NCBI GenBank assembly: GCA_964561115.1 | Contig: CAZLOE010000018.1 | Coordinates: 1 to 23,732 of the forward strand | Reading direction: 5' to 3' | Source of the DNA: CAZBSE01 sp964561115 | Lineage (GTDB): Bacteria > Actinomycetota > Humimicrobiia > Humimicrobiales > Humimicrobiaceae | Length of the DNA stretch: 23,732 nt | Shown: one piece after another, positions 17,232 through 23,487 of the stretch | Layout: each line of letters opens with the position of its first letter | How positions within the stretch are numbered: position 1 is the first letter of the stretch | The notes under the pieces: model-generated | Databases searched by the model: none | Told to the model about the DNA's origin: nothing | Seen by the model: only the letters and a program-made list of their open reading frames with translations | Translations under genes and position numbers: made by a program

Positions 17232-17771
17232 CTACTGCAGATTCCAGTAGATTATCATTATTTGTGTTCTGCTTTCTTCCAGACCTTTTATTAAGACATT
17301 TACGACCTTATCTTTTTCTAAATTGGAGTAAGTAAATTTAGAAACCTGGATACTCTCACTATCAGAGTCAAGAAATTCTTCTTCAACCTCTTCCGAACTT
17401 TTTTCGAATATCTCTGATCTTATCCATACTGATTTGACCTTTATATCCTTATAGTATTCTTCTACATTTCCAAAATTATCTTCTGACTCTAATAATATAA
17501 AAAGTAGATTTTCATCGCCTTCTACCTGTTTAGCATCTTTGACAGTAGAACCCTCGTAATCAAAAGTGCCAAGTACATCTAAGAAATCTTCGTTTTCCAA
17601 CAGGATGTCAATTTCCTCATCCGGATTGACACTTTCCTCCTCTGAAGTTTCAACAGCCTGTACCAGTCCTGTTTCCTCAGCACCTCCGAAAAGAAAACAA
17701 GAAACAGTTACCAAAGGTATTAGTAATAAACAAATAACCAGACAAGCAATATAGACTTTCTTTATACCCAT
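17232..17771 (-). CDS. Acidic lipoprotein-like protein of unknown function
   Basis: The family is not recognised. The 179 residues start with two lysines and a hydrophobic segment (about 6-24) ending in LVTVSC, where Cys25 could be a lipidation site, although threonine at -3 is a poor lipobox; an uncleaved anchor is also possible. The rest is strongly acidic, with many Glu and Asp in residues 31-60 and 120-140. The C-terminal half looks like mixed alpha/beta with a final strand, QIMIIYWNLQ. It lies 8 bases before xseA and 30 bases after the small membrane ORF, so it is probably co-transcribed with the exonuclease genes. The sequence shows no functional link to them. Confidence 0.75.
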   Translation of the reverse strand: MGIKKVYIACLVICLLLIPLVTVSCFLFGGAEETGLVQAVETSEEESVNPDEEIDILLENEDFLDVLGTFDYEGSTVKDAKQVEGDENLLFILLESEDNFGNVEEYYKDIKVKSVWIRSEIFEKSSEEVEEEFLDSDSESIQVSKFTYSNLEKDKVVNVLIKGLEESRTQIMIIYWNLQ

Positions 17772-17801
17772 ATTTATACCTATCTCAAAATCATAAGCTT
17801 A

Positions 17802-17969
17802 TTAAAAAAATAAAACCAGATCTATAATCTTTGGTGAAAATTTTATCATAGAATTTAAAGTATAGCCAACAAGTATGGTACTTCCTATTGTCACTATTAT
17901 AGCCAGTGGGAGCAATAATAATAACAGAGAACCAGGTGAAATATCTTTCTTAATTTCTGCTGCAACTAT
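17802..17969 (-). CDS. Possible small membrane protein with no standard start codon
   Basis: A 58-codon open frame follows the fmdB TAA directly and in the same frame. It encodes a protein-like stretch: a polar start (AAEIKKDISPGS), a hydrophobic segment (LLLLLLPLAIIVTIGSTILVG), a short polar loop with NSMIKFSPK, and a hydrophobic tail ending IIDLVLFF. No ATG, GTG or TTG precedes the membrane segment. The first in-frame TTG lies inside it. ATA at 17969 follows AAGGA by 10 bases and is the start used here (55 residues). Alternatives are readthrough of the fmdB stop, a recent nonsense mutation in a longer fmdB, a sequence error, or chance. Low confidence in expression. Confidence 0.35.
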   Translation of the reverse strand: MVAAEIKKDISPGSLLLLLLPLAIIVTIGSTILVGYTLNSMIKFSPKIIDLVLFF

Positions 17970-17975
17970 ATTTTT

Positions 17976-18281
17976 TTAATCCTTTTTATCTTTCTTTTCT
18001 TTTACCGCATTTGTAACTTTTTTATCAGAAGAATGGGTCTCAGGCTTTTTACCATCTTCCCGGTTATTATTTAAAGTGCCTTCATTACCAGATCCTCTAC
18101 GACTGGATCTATAATCCGTAGAATAAAAACCAGACCCTTTTAATATTATACCAACAGGAGAAAAAATTCTCTGAGCTTCGGAATCACAATAGACACATCT
18201 TACATTTTTGTTTTCATCAGCTCTTTGAAAACTCTCAAAAGTTTTGCCGCACTTTTTGCATTTATAAACATATATAGCCAT
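17976..18281 (-). CDS. FmdB-type zinc-ribbon protein
   Basis: A small protein of the FmdB/CxxC_CxxC regulatory zinc-ribbon family, whose biochemical role is generally unknown. It starts MAIYVYKCKKCGKTFESFQ, with zinc-binding cysteines 8, 11, 29 and 32. The usual second CPxC pair reads CVYC here. The family end GIILKGSGFYSTDYR is present (about 44-58). After it comes a charged, low-complexity tail of about 43 residues rich in Lys, Asp and Asn. AGGAGG lies 13 bases before the ATG and GGGAG is closer. It is the first gene of the operon leading to xseA and xseB, under the promoter at 18316-18344. Confidence 0.88.
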   Translation of the reverse strand: MAIYVYKCKKCGKTFESFQRADENKNVRCVYCDSEAQRIFSPVGIILKGSGFYSTDYRSSRRGSGNEGTLNNNREDGKKPETHSSDKKVTNAVKEKKDKKD

Positions 18282-18315
18282 ATAATCTATGCTCCCTCCT
18301 TTGAAACATTTAGAA

Positions 18316-18344
18316 AATATATATCAATTAAAAAATTAAGTCAA
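18316..18344 (-). promoter_or_regulatory. Sigma-A-like promoter of the fmdB-xseAB operon
   Basis: On the minus strand TTGACT (18344-18339), a 17-base spacer and TATATT (18321-18316) make a near-consensus promoter. The predicted start lies about 25-30 bases before the fmdB ATG. The region is very AT-rich, so chance matches are more likely than usual, but the spacing is exact. Confidence 0.6.
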
Positions 18345-18429
18345 ATAGTTTGATTAATTTATAGCCAAGTATAAAAATAACTTTTATAATAACCTGAAAA
18401 ACCTGTTAATATTTTTTTATTATAATCAG

Positions 18430-18858
18430 ATGGGTAAACGAAATATAATCATTATAGTGATCATCACCATAGTTTTAATAATAGCTGCTGTAACTATTAT
18501 TTATACAAGACCAGACATTAAAAATTTATATCTGTGTTCCGATAAAAACTCCAGCATTGATGAAAAAAATCAAAATAACATCTATTATTTTAAAAACACT
18601 GATACAGATATTTACCTGGTAATAGAAGTAATAAGCATTACCACAAATGATGAAATAAAAGCAATGTGGAGAAAAATTGAGAAAGATTCCAGTGAAATAA
18701 TCCAAAAAAATATTATCTATCCGGAAAAGAAGGGCTCGGGCAGGATTGTGATCTCACTAGTTAAAAAGGACGATATATATTCTCCCGGTATTTATTCTGT
18801 GGAAGTTTATTTAAACGGTCGCAAGAAAGCAACCGAAGAATTTTATATTTTAGAATAA
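18430..18858 (+). CDS. Membrane-anchored small protein of unknown function
   Basis: The family is not recognised. The 142 residues begin MGKRN, then one long hydrophobic segment (about 5-26) that could be an uncleaved anchor. The outside part looks like a beta-sandwich of alternating strands, ending PGIYSVEVYLNGRKKATEEF and a final strand YILE, similar in pattern to Ig-like or extracellular binding domains. It has one cysteine, at about residue 36. No Shine-Dalgarno precedes the ATG. It is the only plus-strand gene in the left 22 kb, diverges from fmdB, and its stop lies 2 bases from the stop of the convergent 2-phosphoglycerate kinase gene. Confidence 0.7.
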   Translation: MGKRNIIIIVIITIVLIIAAVTIIYTRPDIKNLYLCSDKNSSIDEKNQNNIYYFKNTDTDIYLVIEVISITTNDEIKAMWRKIEKDSSEIIQKNIIYPEKKGSGRIVISLVKKDDIYSPGIYSVEVYLNGRKKATEEFYILE

Positions 18859-18860
18859 CC

Positions 18861-19820
18861 TCACCTGACTTTTGTGTACTCAGTTCCTATTTTACTGAAT
18901 TCGCTCTTTACTCTTTGGAATATTAATTCCAAAACTTTATTAACTACATTATCAAGATTATAATTTTCAATAATCCTGACATTTTCATTCTTTGCCAGTT
19001 TTTCTATATAGTTCTGGATGATTAAAATCTTATCCAGGTGCTTTATATATTTTTCCATTGGCCTTGAACCCTGGGTTTCAACTGTCCTTTTGGTGAAGTG
19101 CTCTTTATGGACTTCCTTATCAGGTACTGATATTACTATCTGCTGGATTATTGCCTTAGAGGAATATTCATTTATATTATTAAGATAACCCGGTACAACA
19201 TGAGCGCCTTCTATTATAGAATCGGACTTTTCTACAATATTTCTTTCAATTATTGCCTCAATACCTACACTTACTGCCAGCACCTGTTCCCTAAATCCTA
19301 GAATAACCGGTTCTACACCAGAAGGTGGCAGGGTTAAATTTTTATAGGCATTATATGAAGAACCTCTGAGAGGCCTGATCAATTTTTCTGATACCGAAGC
19401 CCTCATCACCTCCCTAATAGCGTCTGTTGAAGCGACCCTGTTTATATTTAACCTACTAGCCAGTATAGTCGCTATAGTCGATTTTCCCACACCCGTCGCT
19501 CCTCCTATAAGTATGATAATAGGCTTTTCAAGTTTTCCAACTGACTGCCATATTAAATACCTCTCTGCATATTCCAGGCTGACCTTATCTTTTATAAATC
19601 TAAATGCAAGTGACCTTAATTCGTCAAGAGAGAGGGAATATTTCTTTTTCTCCATAAAGTAATCCTGTATCTCAAGAGCTATTTTATGAGCAGTTAATAT
19701 ATCCAAGCCTGTTATCGATATGGATGAGGCGAGTATTCCTTTGGAAAAAGGTAATCCCTGCTTTTTATCAGAGATCACTATTACTCTTGGCTTTGATCTA
19801 TCTTTATTTTTTGTATTCAT
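18861..19820 (-). CDS. pgk2: 2-phosphoglycerate kinase (2,3-diphosphoglycerate-forming)
   Basis: Family members phosphorylate 2-phosphoglycerate with ATP to 2,3-diphosphoglycerate, the first step of cyclic 2,3-diphosphoglycerate synthesis in thermophilic methanogens. The 319 residues show an ATP-cone-like N-terminal domain (about 11-90; GLPFSKGILASSISITGLD), then a kinase domain with P-loop GGATGVGKST (106-115), the ASTDAIREVMR motif (130-140), EGAHVVPG, and a later HFTKR motif. AAGGAAAAG lies before the ATG, one base after the stop of the cyclic-diphosphoglycerate synthetase gene. That partnership supports the call. Substrate is inferred from family and context, not proven in bacteria. It is the last gene of a three-gene operon. 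Confidence 0.85.
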   Translation of the reverse strand: MNTKNKDRSKPRVIVISDKKQGLPFSKGILASSISITGLDILTAHKIALEIQDYFMEKKKYSLSLDELRSLAFRFIKDKVSLEYAERYLIWQSVGKLEKPIIILIGGATGVGKSTIATILASRLNINRVASTDAIREVMRASVSEKLIRPLRGSSYNAYKNLTLPPSGVEPVILGFREQVLAVSVGIEAIIERNIVEKSDSIIEGAHVVPGYLNNINEYSSKAIIQQIVISVPDKEVHKEHFTKRTVETQGSRPMEKYIKHLDKILIIQNYIEKLAKNENVRIIENYNLDNVVNKVLELIFQRVKSEFSKIGTEYTKVR

Positions 19821-19821
19821 A

Positions 19822-21183
19822 TTAATCTTTTCCTTTTGAAAATATATTTTTTAATTCTTTTCTTAAAATCTGTTCTCCATCCAGTATAATAGGAATATTG
19901 TTCATATATACTATCTCTTTTTTATGCTTTACAGCATAGCGAGTCAATAGATCTACAGATGCAGCCTTTAACTCTGTAAGTATGGTATTATAATCATTAC
20001 AATTTTGCAGATCTCTTTTTAGCTGTTTCCTATTGGAAAGGCTAAAGCTCATCTGCCTTATCTTACAACTATAATTTTTCTCCATATATTTTTTAATTCT
20101 TGACTTTATGATCTCACTGGCAGTCATAGCCATAAATATTTTTTTCCCGCTGATATCAGATAAAGGTTTCGGTCTAAAAACTGACCTTATGATCTTTACC
20201 CCTGGTTTTATTTTTTTAATCTCACTCTCTAAGAAAGATATTTTCTTCTTATCAGCTGTGGGCTCTTCGCACATTGTGATTATTATCAGGTCAGCACGCA
20301 ATATCCTGTAAATCCCCAAATAACCCACTATGTTTTCCCAGTACTGGCCAGCACCTATTATGCATATAGTTTTATTTACTTTTATATCCGGGATCGAGGC
20401 ACCGCTTCCTTCCACTATTATTAGATCAGAGTCCAAATTTTCGGCTATATTAACACCTGCTTCTACATTTGACATAAAAATCTTCCCGCCAAAACCGCCT
20501 CCGCATCTTCTACAGCCAACAGTAATCACTCCAGCGGTAAGAGCATCTTCTATATAGTCCGAACTTGCATGCATTCCCTTACTGCTTATCTCCAGAAGAT
20601 ATTCGCGAGTAATATTTATTTTATCACCTCTAATCACCTGTGGAGTCTCAGGTCCTCCTCTGCCCATGGCAATAATACAGACATTGACATTCTCCTCGGT
20701 ATATATTTTAGATATATAAGAACTTACTGCAGTCTTGCCGATCCTCTTTCCGGTTCCAATAATGGACAGTGATGGCTTTTTACAGCTTATACTTTCTCCA
20801 TCATAAGAAAATAAAAAATCAGGTCCCATATAACTGCATTTGCAATAAAGACAAAAAGAAGCTATTTTCATCCTGATTATATGATTTACCACCGGTTCAT
20901 CACTTAGATCATAAACAATGTCAGGTTTAAATTGATCAAGTGCTTTGATAAAGTCCAGGTCAATATCTTTGATCTTGATGACTCTTTCCCCGAAAAAAGC
21001 CTCTAAGTCATCTTCTACCAGTTTTTCGGTTCCACCTAAAAATACAATTCCTTTGAAATTGCCTGGATAAATCTTTTTCAGCATCGCTATTGCATCATAG
21101 GTCACCTGGGGATAGTGTTCGCCGTCTATTAATACAATAAGATCTTTATCCTTATTGCTTTCTCTCTTTAATAAACTTATCAC
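19822..21183 (-). CDS. cpgS: Cyclic 2,3-diphosphoglycerate synthetase homologue
   Basis: In methanogens this enzyme cyclises 2,3-diphosphoglycerate with ATP into cyclic 2,3-diphosphoglycerate, an intracellular thermoprotectant and phosphate store. The 453 residues show LIVLIDGEHYPQVTYDAI near the N-terminus (15-32), FLGGTEKL, a nucleotide-binding GTGKRIGKTAVSSY (143-156), AMGRGGPETPQVI (172-184), a glycine- and cysteine-rich GCRRCGGGFGG, and IIVEGSGAS. The start is GTG at 21183, overlapping the end of the upstream phosphoesterase gene by 32 bases. No other ATG, GTG or TTG occurs before LIDGEHYP; an in-frame ATT (about 21141) follows AAGGA. 2PGK begins one base after the stop. Confidence 0.85.
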   Translation of the reverse strand: MISLLKRESNKDKDLIVLIDGEHYPQVTYDAIAMLKKIYPGNFKGIVFLGGTEKLVEDDLEAFFGERVIKIKDIDLDFIKALDQFKPDIVYDLSDEPVVNHIIRMKIASFCLYCKCSYMGPDFLFSYDGESISCKKPSLSIIGTGKRIGKTAVSSYISKIYTEENVNVCIIAMGRGGPETPQVIRGDKINITREYLLEISSKGMHASSDYIEDALTAGVITVGCRRCGGGFGGKIFMSNVEAGVNIAENLDSDLIIVEGSGASIPDIKVNKTICIIGAGQYWENIVGYLGIYRILRADLIIITMCEEPTADKKKISFLESEIKKIKPGVKIIRSVFRPKPLSDISGKKIFMAMTASEIIKSRIKKYMEKNYSCKIRQMSFSLSNRKQLKRDLQNCNDYNTILTELKAASVDLLTRYAVKHKKEIVYMNNIPIILDGEQILRKELKNIFSKGKD

Positions 21184-21952
21184 AGAGTTTACTCTTTTGT
21201 ACTTTTCTTTTTACATCCAGTATCTTCTCTATCTTGTCAAAAGGAGACCTTCGGTAAATATCTAATTCTTTTTCTCTGACATATATAATATTATAACTAG
21301 GTTCGATCCTTCCTCTTAGCCTGAGGCACGAAACCGTCCCAGCGGTGACTACCAGTAGATCCTCCACCCTCCAAAGATAAGGAACGTGCTTATGCCCGCA
21401 GAGTACCATGTCCACACCGGCACTGACTACTGTCTCAAGGACATCACCGGCATCATTTACAATATTCCTCTCCCTGCCGGTATTTGGGACAGATATCAAG
21501 TGGTGATGCATGGCAAAAATTTTAAAATCTTTTTTATCTGACTTACTAAATTCATTTTTAATCCAGTCATAGTGCTCTCTCCCGATCTGCCCGTTGTCTA
21601 GATCCGGTTCGCTTGAATCAGCTGCTATTATAGTCACCCCGTTGCCGTTAAATGAAATATACCGGCTGCCGAAAATGTCCTCAAAATGCAGATACCCTAC
21701 ATTTCTTGAATCATGATTTCCCAGCTGGACCAGTAAATTTTTACATCTTATAGGAGAAAGATAGTTCTTTACAGTATCATATTCTCTTCTGAAGCCATTG
21801 GCAGTAAGGTCACCTGTTATAATCACTATATCCGGGTCCAGCTCGTTTATCTCATCAATACATCTGGTAAGAAGGCTGGGCACAAAATGTTTTTCACCCA
21901 CATGAATATCAGATATCTGGACTATTACTGTTTCTTTGGTATTTCGTGACAT
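21152..21952 (-). CDS. Calcineurin-like metallophosphoesterase
   Basis: A binuclear metal phosphoesterase similar in layout to class III cyclic-nucleotide phosphodiesterases (CpdA group). The 266 residues carry the full motif set: ISDIHVG (Asp15, His17), ITGDLTANG (Asp48), LGNHDSR (Asn79, His80), FAMHHHLIS, and CGHKHVPYL with the last metal histidines. There is no signal peptide, so it is cytoplasmic. AAGGGA lies 6 bases before the ATG. Its end overlaps the start of the cyclic 2,3-diphosphoglycerate synthetase gene by 32 bases, so the two are translationally coupled. Substrate is unknown. A phosphodiester or cyclic phosphate made by the next genes is a reasonable guess, but only from context. 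Confidence 0.88.
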   Translation of the reverse strand: MSRNTKETVIVQISDIHVGEKHFVPSLLTRCIDEINELDPDIVIITGDLTANGFRREYDTVKNYLSPIRCKNLLVQLGNHDSRNVGYLHFEDIFGSRYISFNGNGVTIIAADSSEPDLDNGQIGREHYDWIKNEFSKSDKKDFKIFAMHHHLISVPNTGRERNIVNDAGDVLETVVSAGVDMVLCGHKHVPYLWRVEDLLVVTAGTVSCLRLRGRIEPSYNIIYVREKELDIYRRSPFDKIEKILDVKRKVQKSKLCDKFIKERKQ

Positions 21953-22000
21953 TGTCTTTCCCTTGAAATATATTTTTATTTAAAGTTTATCCATTAATAA

Positions 22001-22009
22001 ATTATACCA
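22001..22009 (-). promoter_or_regulatory. Extended -10 promoter of the phosphoesterase-cpgS-pgk2 operon
   Basis: The minus strand reads TGGTATAAT (22009-22001), an extended -10 element (TGn before TATAAT). No good -35 lies at the usual distance, which is common for extended -10 promoters. The start would be near 21994, giving a leader of about 40 bases before the ATG at 21952. Confidence 0.5.
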
Positions 22010-22018
22010 TTAAAGTCG

Positions 22019-22053
22019 TTTACTTTTTTAATTTTATAAAAAGAAAAAGTAAA
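22019..22053. repeat. Perfect 10-bp inverted repeat in the divergent spacer
   Basis: TTTACTTTTT at 22019-22028 is the exact reverse complement of AAAAAGTAAA at 22044-22053, with a 15-base AT-rich loop. It lies just upstream of the extended -10 on the minus strand and between two divergently read genes. A binding site for a dimeric regulator is possible. A terminator role is unlikely because no transcript is expected to end here. AT composition makes chance a real alternative. Confidence 0.4.
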
Positions 22054-22145
22054 GCACAATATTATAGTATTATTACCGCACTACAGGCTCAAAATCAAGT
22101 TTTAGATCCATTTTTCCACGCTCATCAAAGTTGATTAATAAACAC

Positions 22146-22173
22146 TTGACTATACTTAAAATTTTGTTATAAA
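22146..22173 (+). promoter_or_regulatory. Sigma-A-like promoter of the LacI-family gene
   Basis: TTGACT (22146-22151), a 16-base spacer and TATAAA (22168-22173). The start would be near 22180, directly before or inside the palindrome at 22182-22201, which makes the palindrome a natural repression site. Confidence 0.6.
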
Positions 22174-22181
22174 ATATATGC

Positions 22182-22207
22182 ACGCGCGTTTAAACGCGCG
22201 TTTATAT
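22182..22207. promoter_or_regulatory. Perfect 20-bp palindrome, probable LacI-family operator
   Basis: ACGCGCGTTTAAACGCGCGT (22182-22201) is a perfect palindrome. Inside it the octamer ACGCGCGT, itself palindromic, occurs twice, 12 bases apart centre to centre. The right copy extends to a nearly symmetric site centred on CG (22190-22207, TTTAAACGC with GCGTTTATA), the usual LacI-family operator form with a central CpG. It starts just after the predicted -10 of the adjacent LacI-type gene, and its CG-rich arms stand out in AT-rich DNA. Autorepression is inferred. Confidence 0.65.
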
Positions 22208-22234
22208 AAAAAATACTATTAATAGAATGATATT

Positions 22235-23284
22235 GTGTATAGCAAAGATATTGCAAAATTAGCCGGAGTTTCAAGAAGTACCGTATCAAGGGTAGTGAAC
22301 AAATATACTAATGTATCAGCCGAAACAAAAGAAAAAGTAAGCAAAATCATTAAGAAATACCACTATATACCACACGGTCCGGCAAGAACATTAGCAGGCA
22401 AGCACAATAAAGTAATAGGAGTTTTTATAACAAACATTGGCCACGAAGATGAAAGATACATTGTTTTCCAGAATACATATTTATCTCCCTTTACAGGTGC
22501 AGTAATAGATTGTGCTGATAAGTTAGAGTATAACATACTTGTTTCAATAATTGATAAGAATAATGATTTTAAAAAAATAGAAGAGCTCTTTAATAACAAG
22601 ACTTTATCAGGGGGTATATTTATTGGAGCATGTAAAAATCCCCCCGAAATCTTAAATCTGGTAGAATCAGGACACAAGCTGGTAATAATAGACCAAGATC
22701 CAAAGTACCAAAATAGGGTAAAGGGTAAATATATTATAGTCAACTCCAATAATTTCGAAGGTGCCTGTATAGCTACAGAACATCTAATTGAATTAGGTCA
22801 TAAAAATATTGCTCACATATGCGGAGATATGAAAAAACTTTCCGGTTCCGAAAGGCTTAAGGGTTATAAAACGAAAATGAAAGAATCAGGGCTTAAAATT
22901 AGAAAAGATTTTATAGTCAACGGAGATTTCACTGAAAAAAGCGGATACATATCCGCTAAAAAACTTCTAAACGGTAAAAGGAAAAACAAAGTAACAGGTA
23001 TATTTTGTTCAAATGATGCCATGGCGATCGGAGCTATAAAAGCTGCGGTGGAATTAAGACTCAGAGTCCCTGAAGATATTTCAATCATCGGATATGACGA
23101 TACGGAAATCTCAAGTTATATTTCACCTCCACTTACAACTATCGGAAGCTCCATTCAAAAGATAGCCGCAGTTGCAACAAAAAATGTGATAGATTTTATC
23201 GAGAACAGTATTGATTCTTCTAAATACTATATCGTTCCGACAAAACTTATAGAGAGAGAATCGACTAAGAAACTGGTTAATTAA
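22235..23284 (+). CDS. LacI-family transcriptional regulator
   Basis: A 349-residue one-component regulator. The N-terminal helix-turn-helix is YSKDIAKLAGVSRSTVSRVV (2-21), then the hinge helix PARTLAG (about 49-55). A periplasmic-binding-like sensor domain follows (about 58-345), with VIGVFITNIG, GGIFIGACK, HLIELGHKNIAHICG, SERLKGYK, TGIFCSNDAMAIGAIKAA and PEDISIIGYDDTEISSYISPPLTTI. The start is GTG at 22235 with only a weak RBS; an ATG at 22228 is in another frame. It probably senses a sugar and may control itself and the downstream lipoprotein gene. The effector cannot be read from the sequence. Confidence 0.93.
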   Translation: MYSKDIAKLAGVSRSTVSRVVNKYTNVSAETKEKVSKIIKKYHYIPHGPARTLAGKHNKVIGVFITNIGHEDERYIVFQNTYLSPFTGAVIDCADKLEYNILVSIIDKNNDFKKIEELFNNKTLSGGIFIGACKNPPEILNLVESGHKLVIIDQDPKYQNRVKGKYIIVNSNNFEGACIATEHLIELGHKNIAHICGDMKKLSGSERLKGYKTKMKESGLKIRKDFIVNGDFTEKSGYISAKKLLNGKRKNKVTGIFCSNDAMAIGAIKAAVELRLRVPEDISIIGYDDTEISSYISPPLTTIGSSIQKIAAVATKNVIDFIENSIDSSKYYIVPTKLIERESTKKLVN

Positions 23285-23487
23285 ATTTTTAAAACATATT
23301 GAATTAATTAGAATAAATATAAGTAAATTATAAATTATATCGATTAGAAAGGAGGTTATATATAGTAAAAAAAATGAGGTTTGTCAGTGTATATGATTAA
23401 AAATCTGAAATCTTTATACCGGCAGATCTCAGGTAAGTTTTTGCAGAGACTGATTTGATGATTAAAAAATTAAGAGGAGGTTGAATA
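23285..23487 (+). other. Spacer with an orphan Shine-Dalgarno and tiny ORFs
   Basis: A strong AAAGGAGG (23348-23355) has no normal gene after it. Six bases further, ATA at 23362 opens a frame encoding VKKMRFVSVYD and stopping at 23400; the first ATG in that frame is at 23374 (8 codons, 18 bases from the SD). A second small ORF, MIKNLKSLYRQISGKFLQRL plus Ile (23393-23458), overlaps its end. These could be a leader peptide, a decayed gene start, or chance. No convincing terminator follows the LacI-type gene, only AT-rich inverted repeats. Confidence 0.35.

Noticed and set aside
17976..17978. TAA reassigned as a sense codon, joining fmdB to the membrane frame
   Set aside because: TAA ends many intact genes here (ddl, murG, ftsI, cpgS, the LacI-type gene) at family-normal lengths, so general reassignment is excluded; local readthrough remains possible.
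18421..18426. TATAAT just before the plus-strand gene as its promoter
   Set aside because: Transcription would start at or after the ATG, and there is no -35 at the right distance.
22363..22749. A 128-codon minus-strand frame inside the LacI-type gene
   Set aside because: It is a shadow of a well-supported regulator with clear helix-turn-helix and sensor motifs on the other strand.
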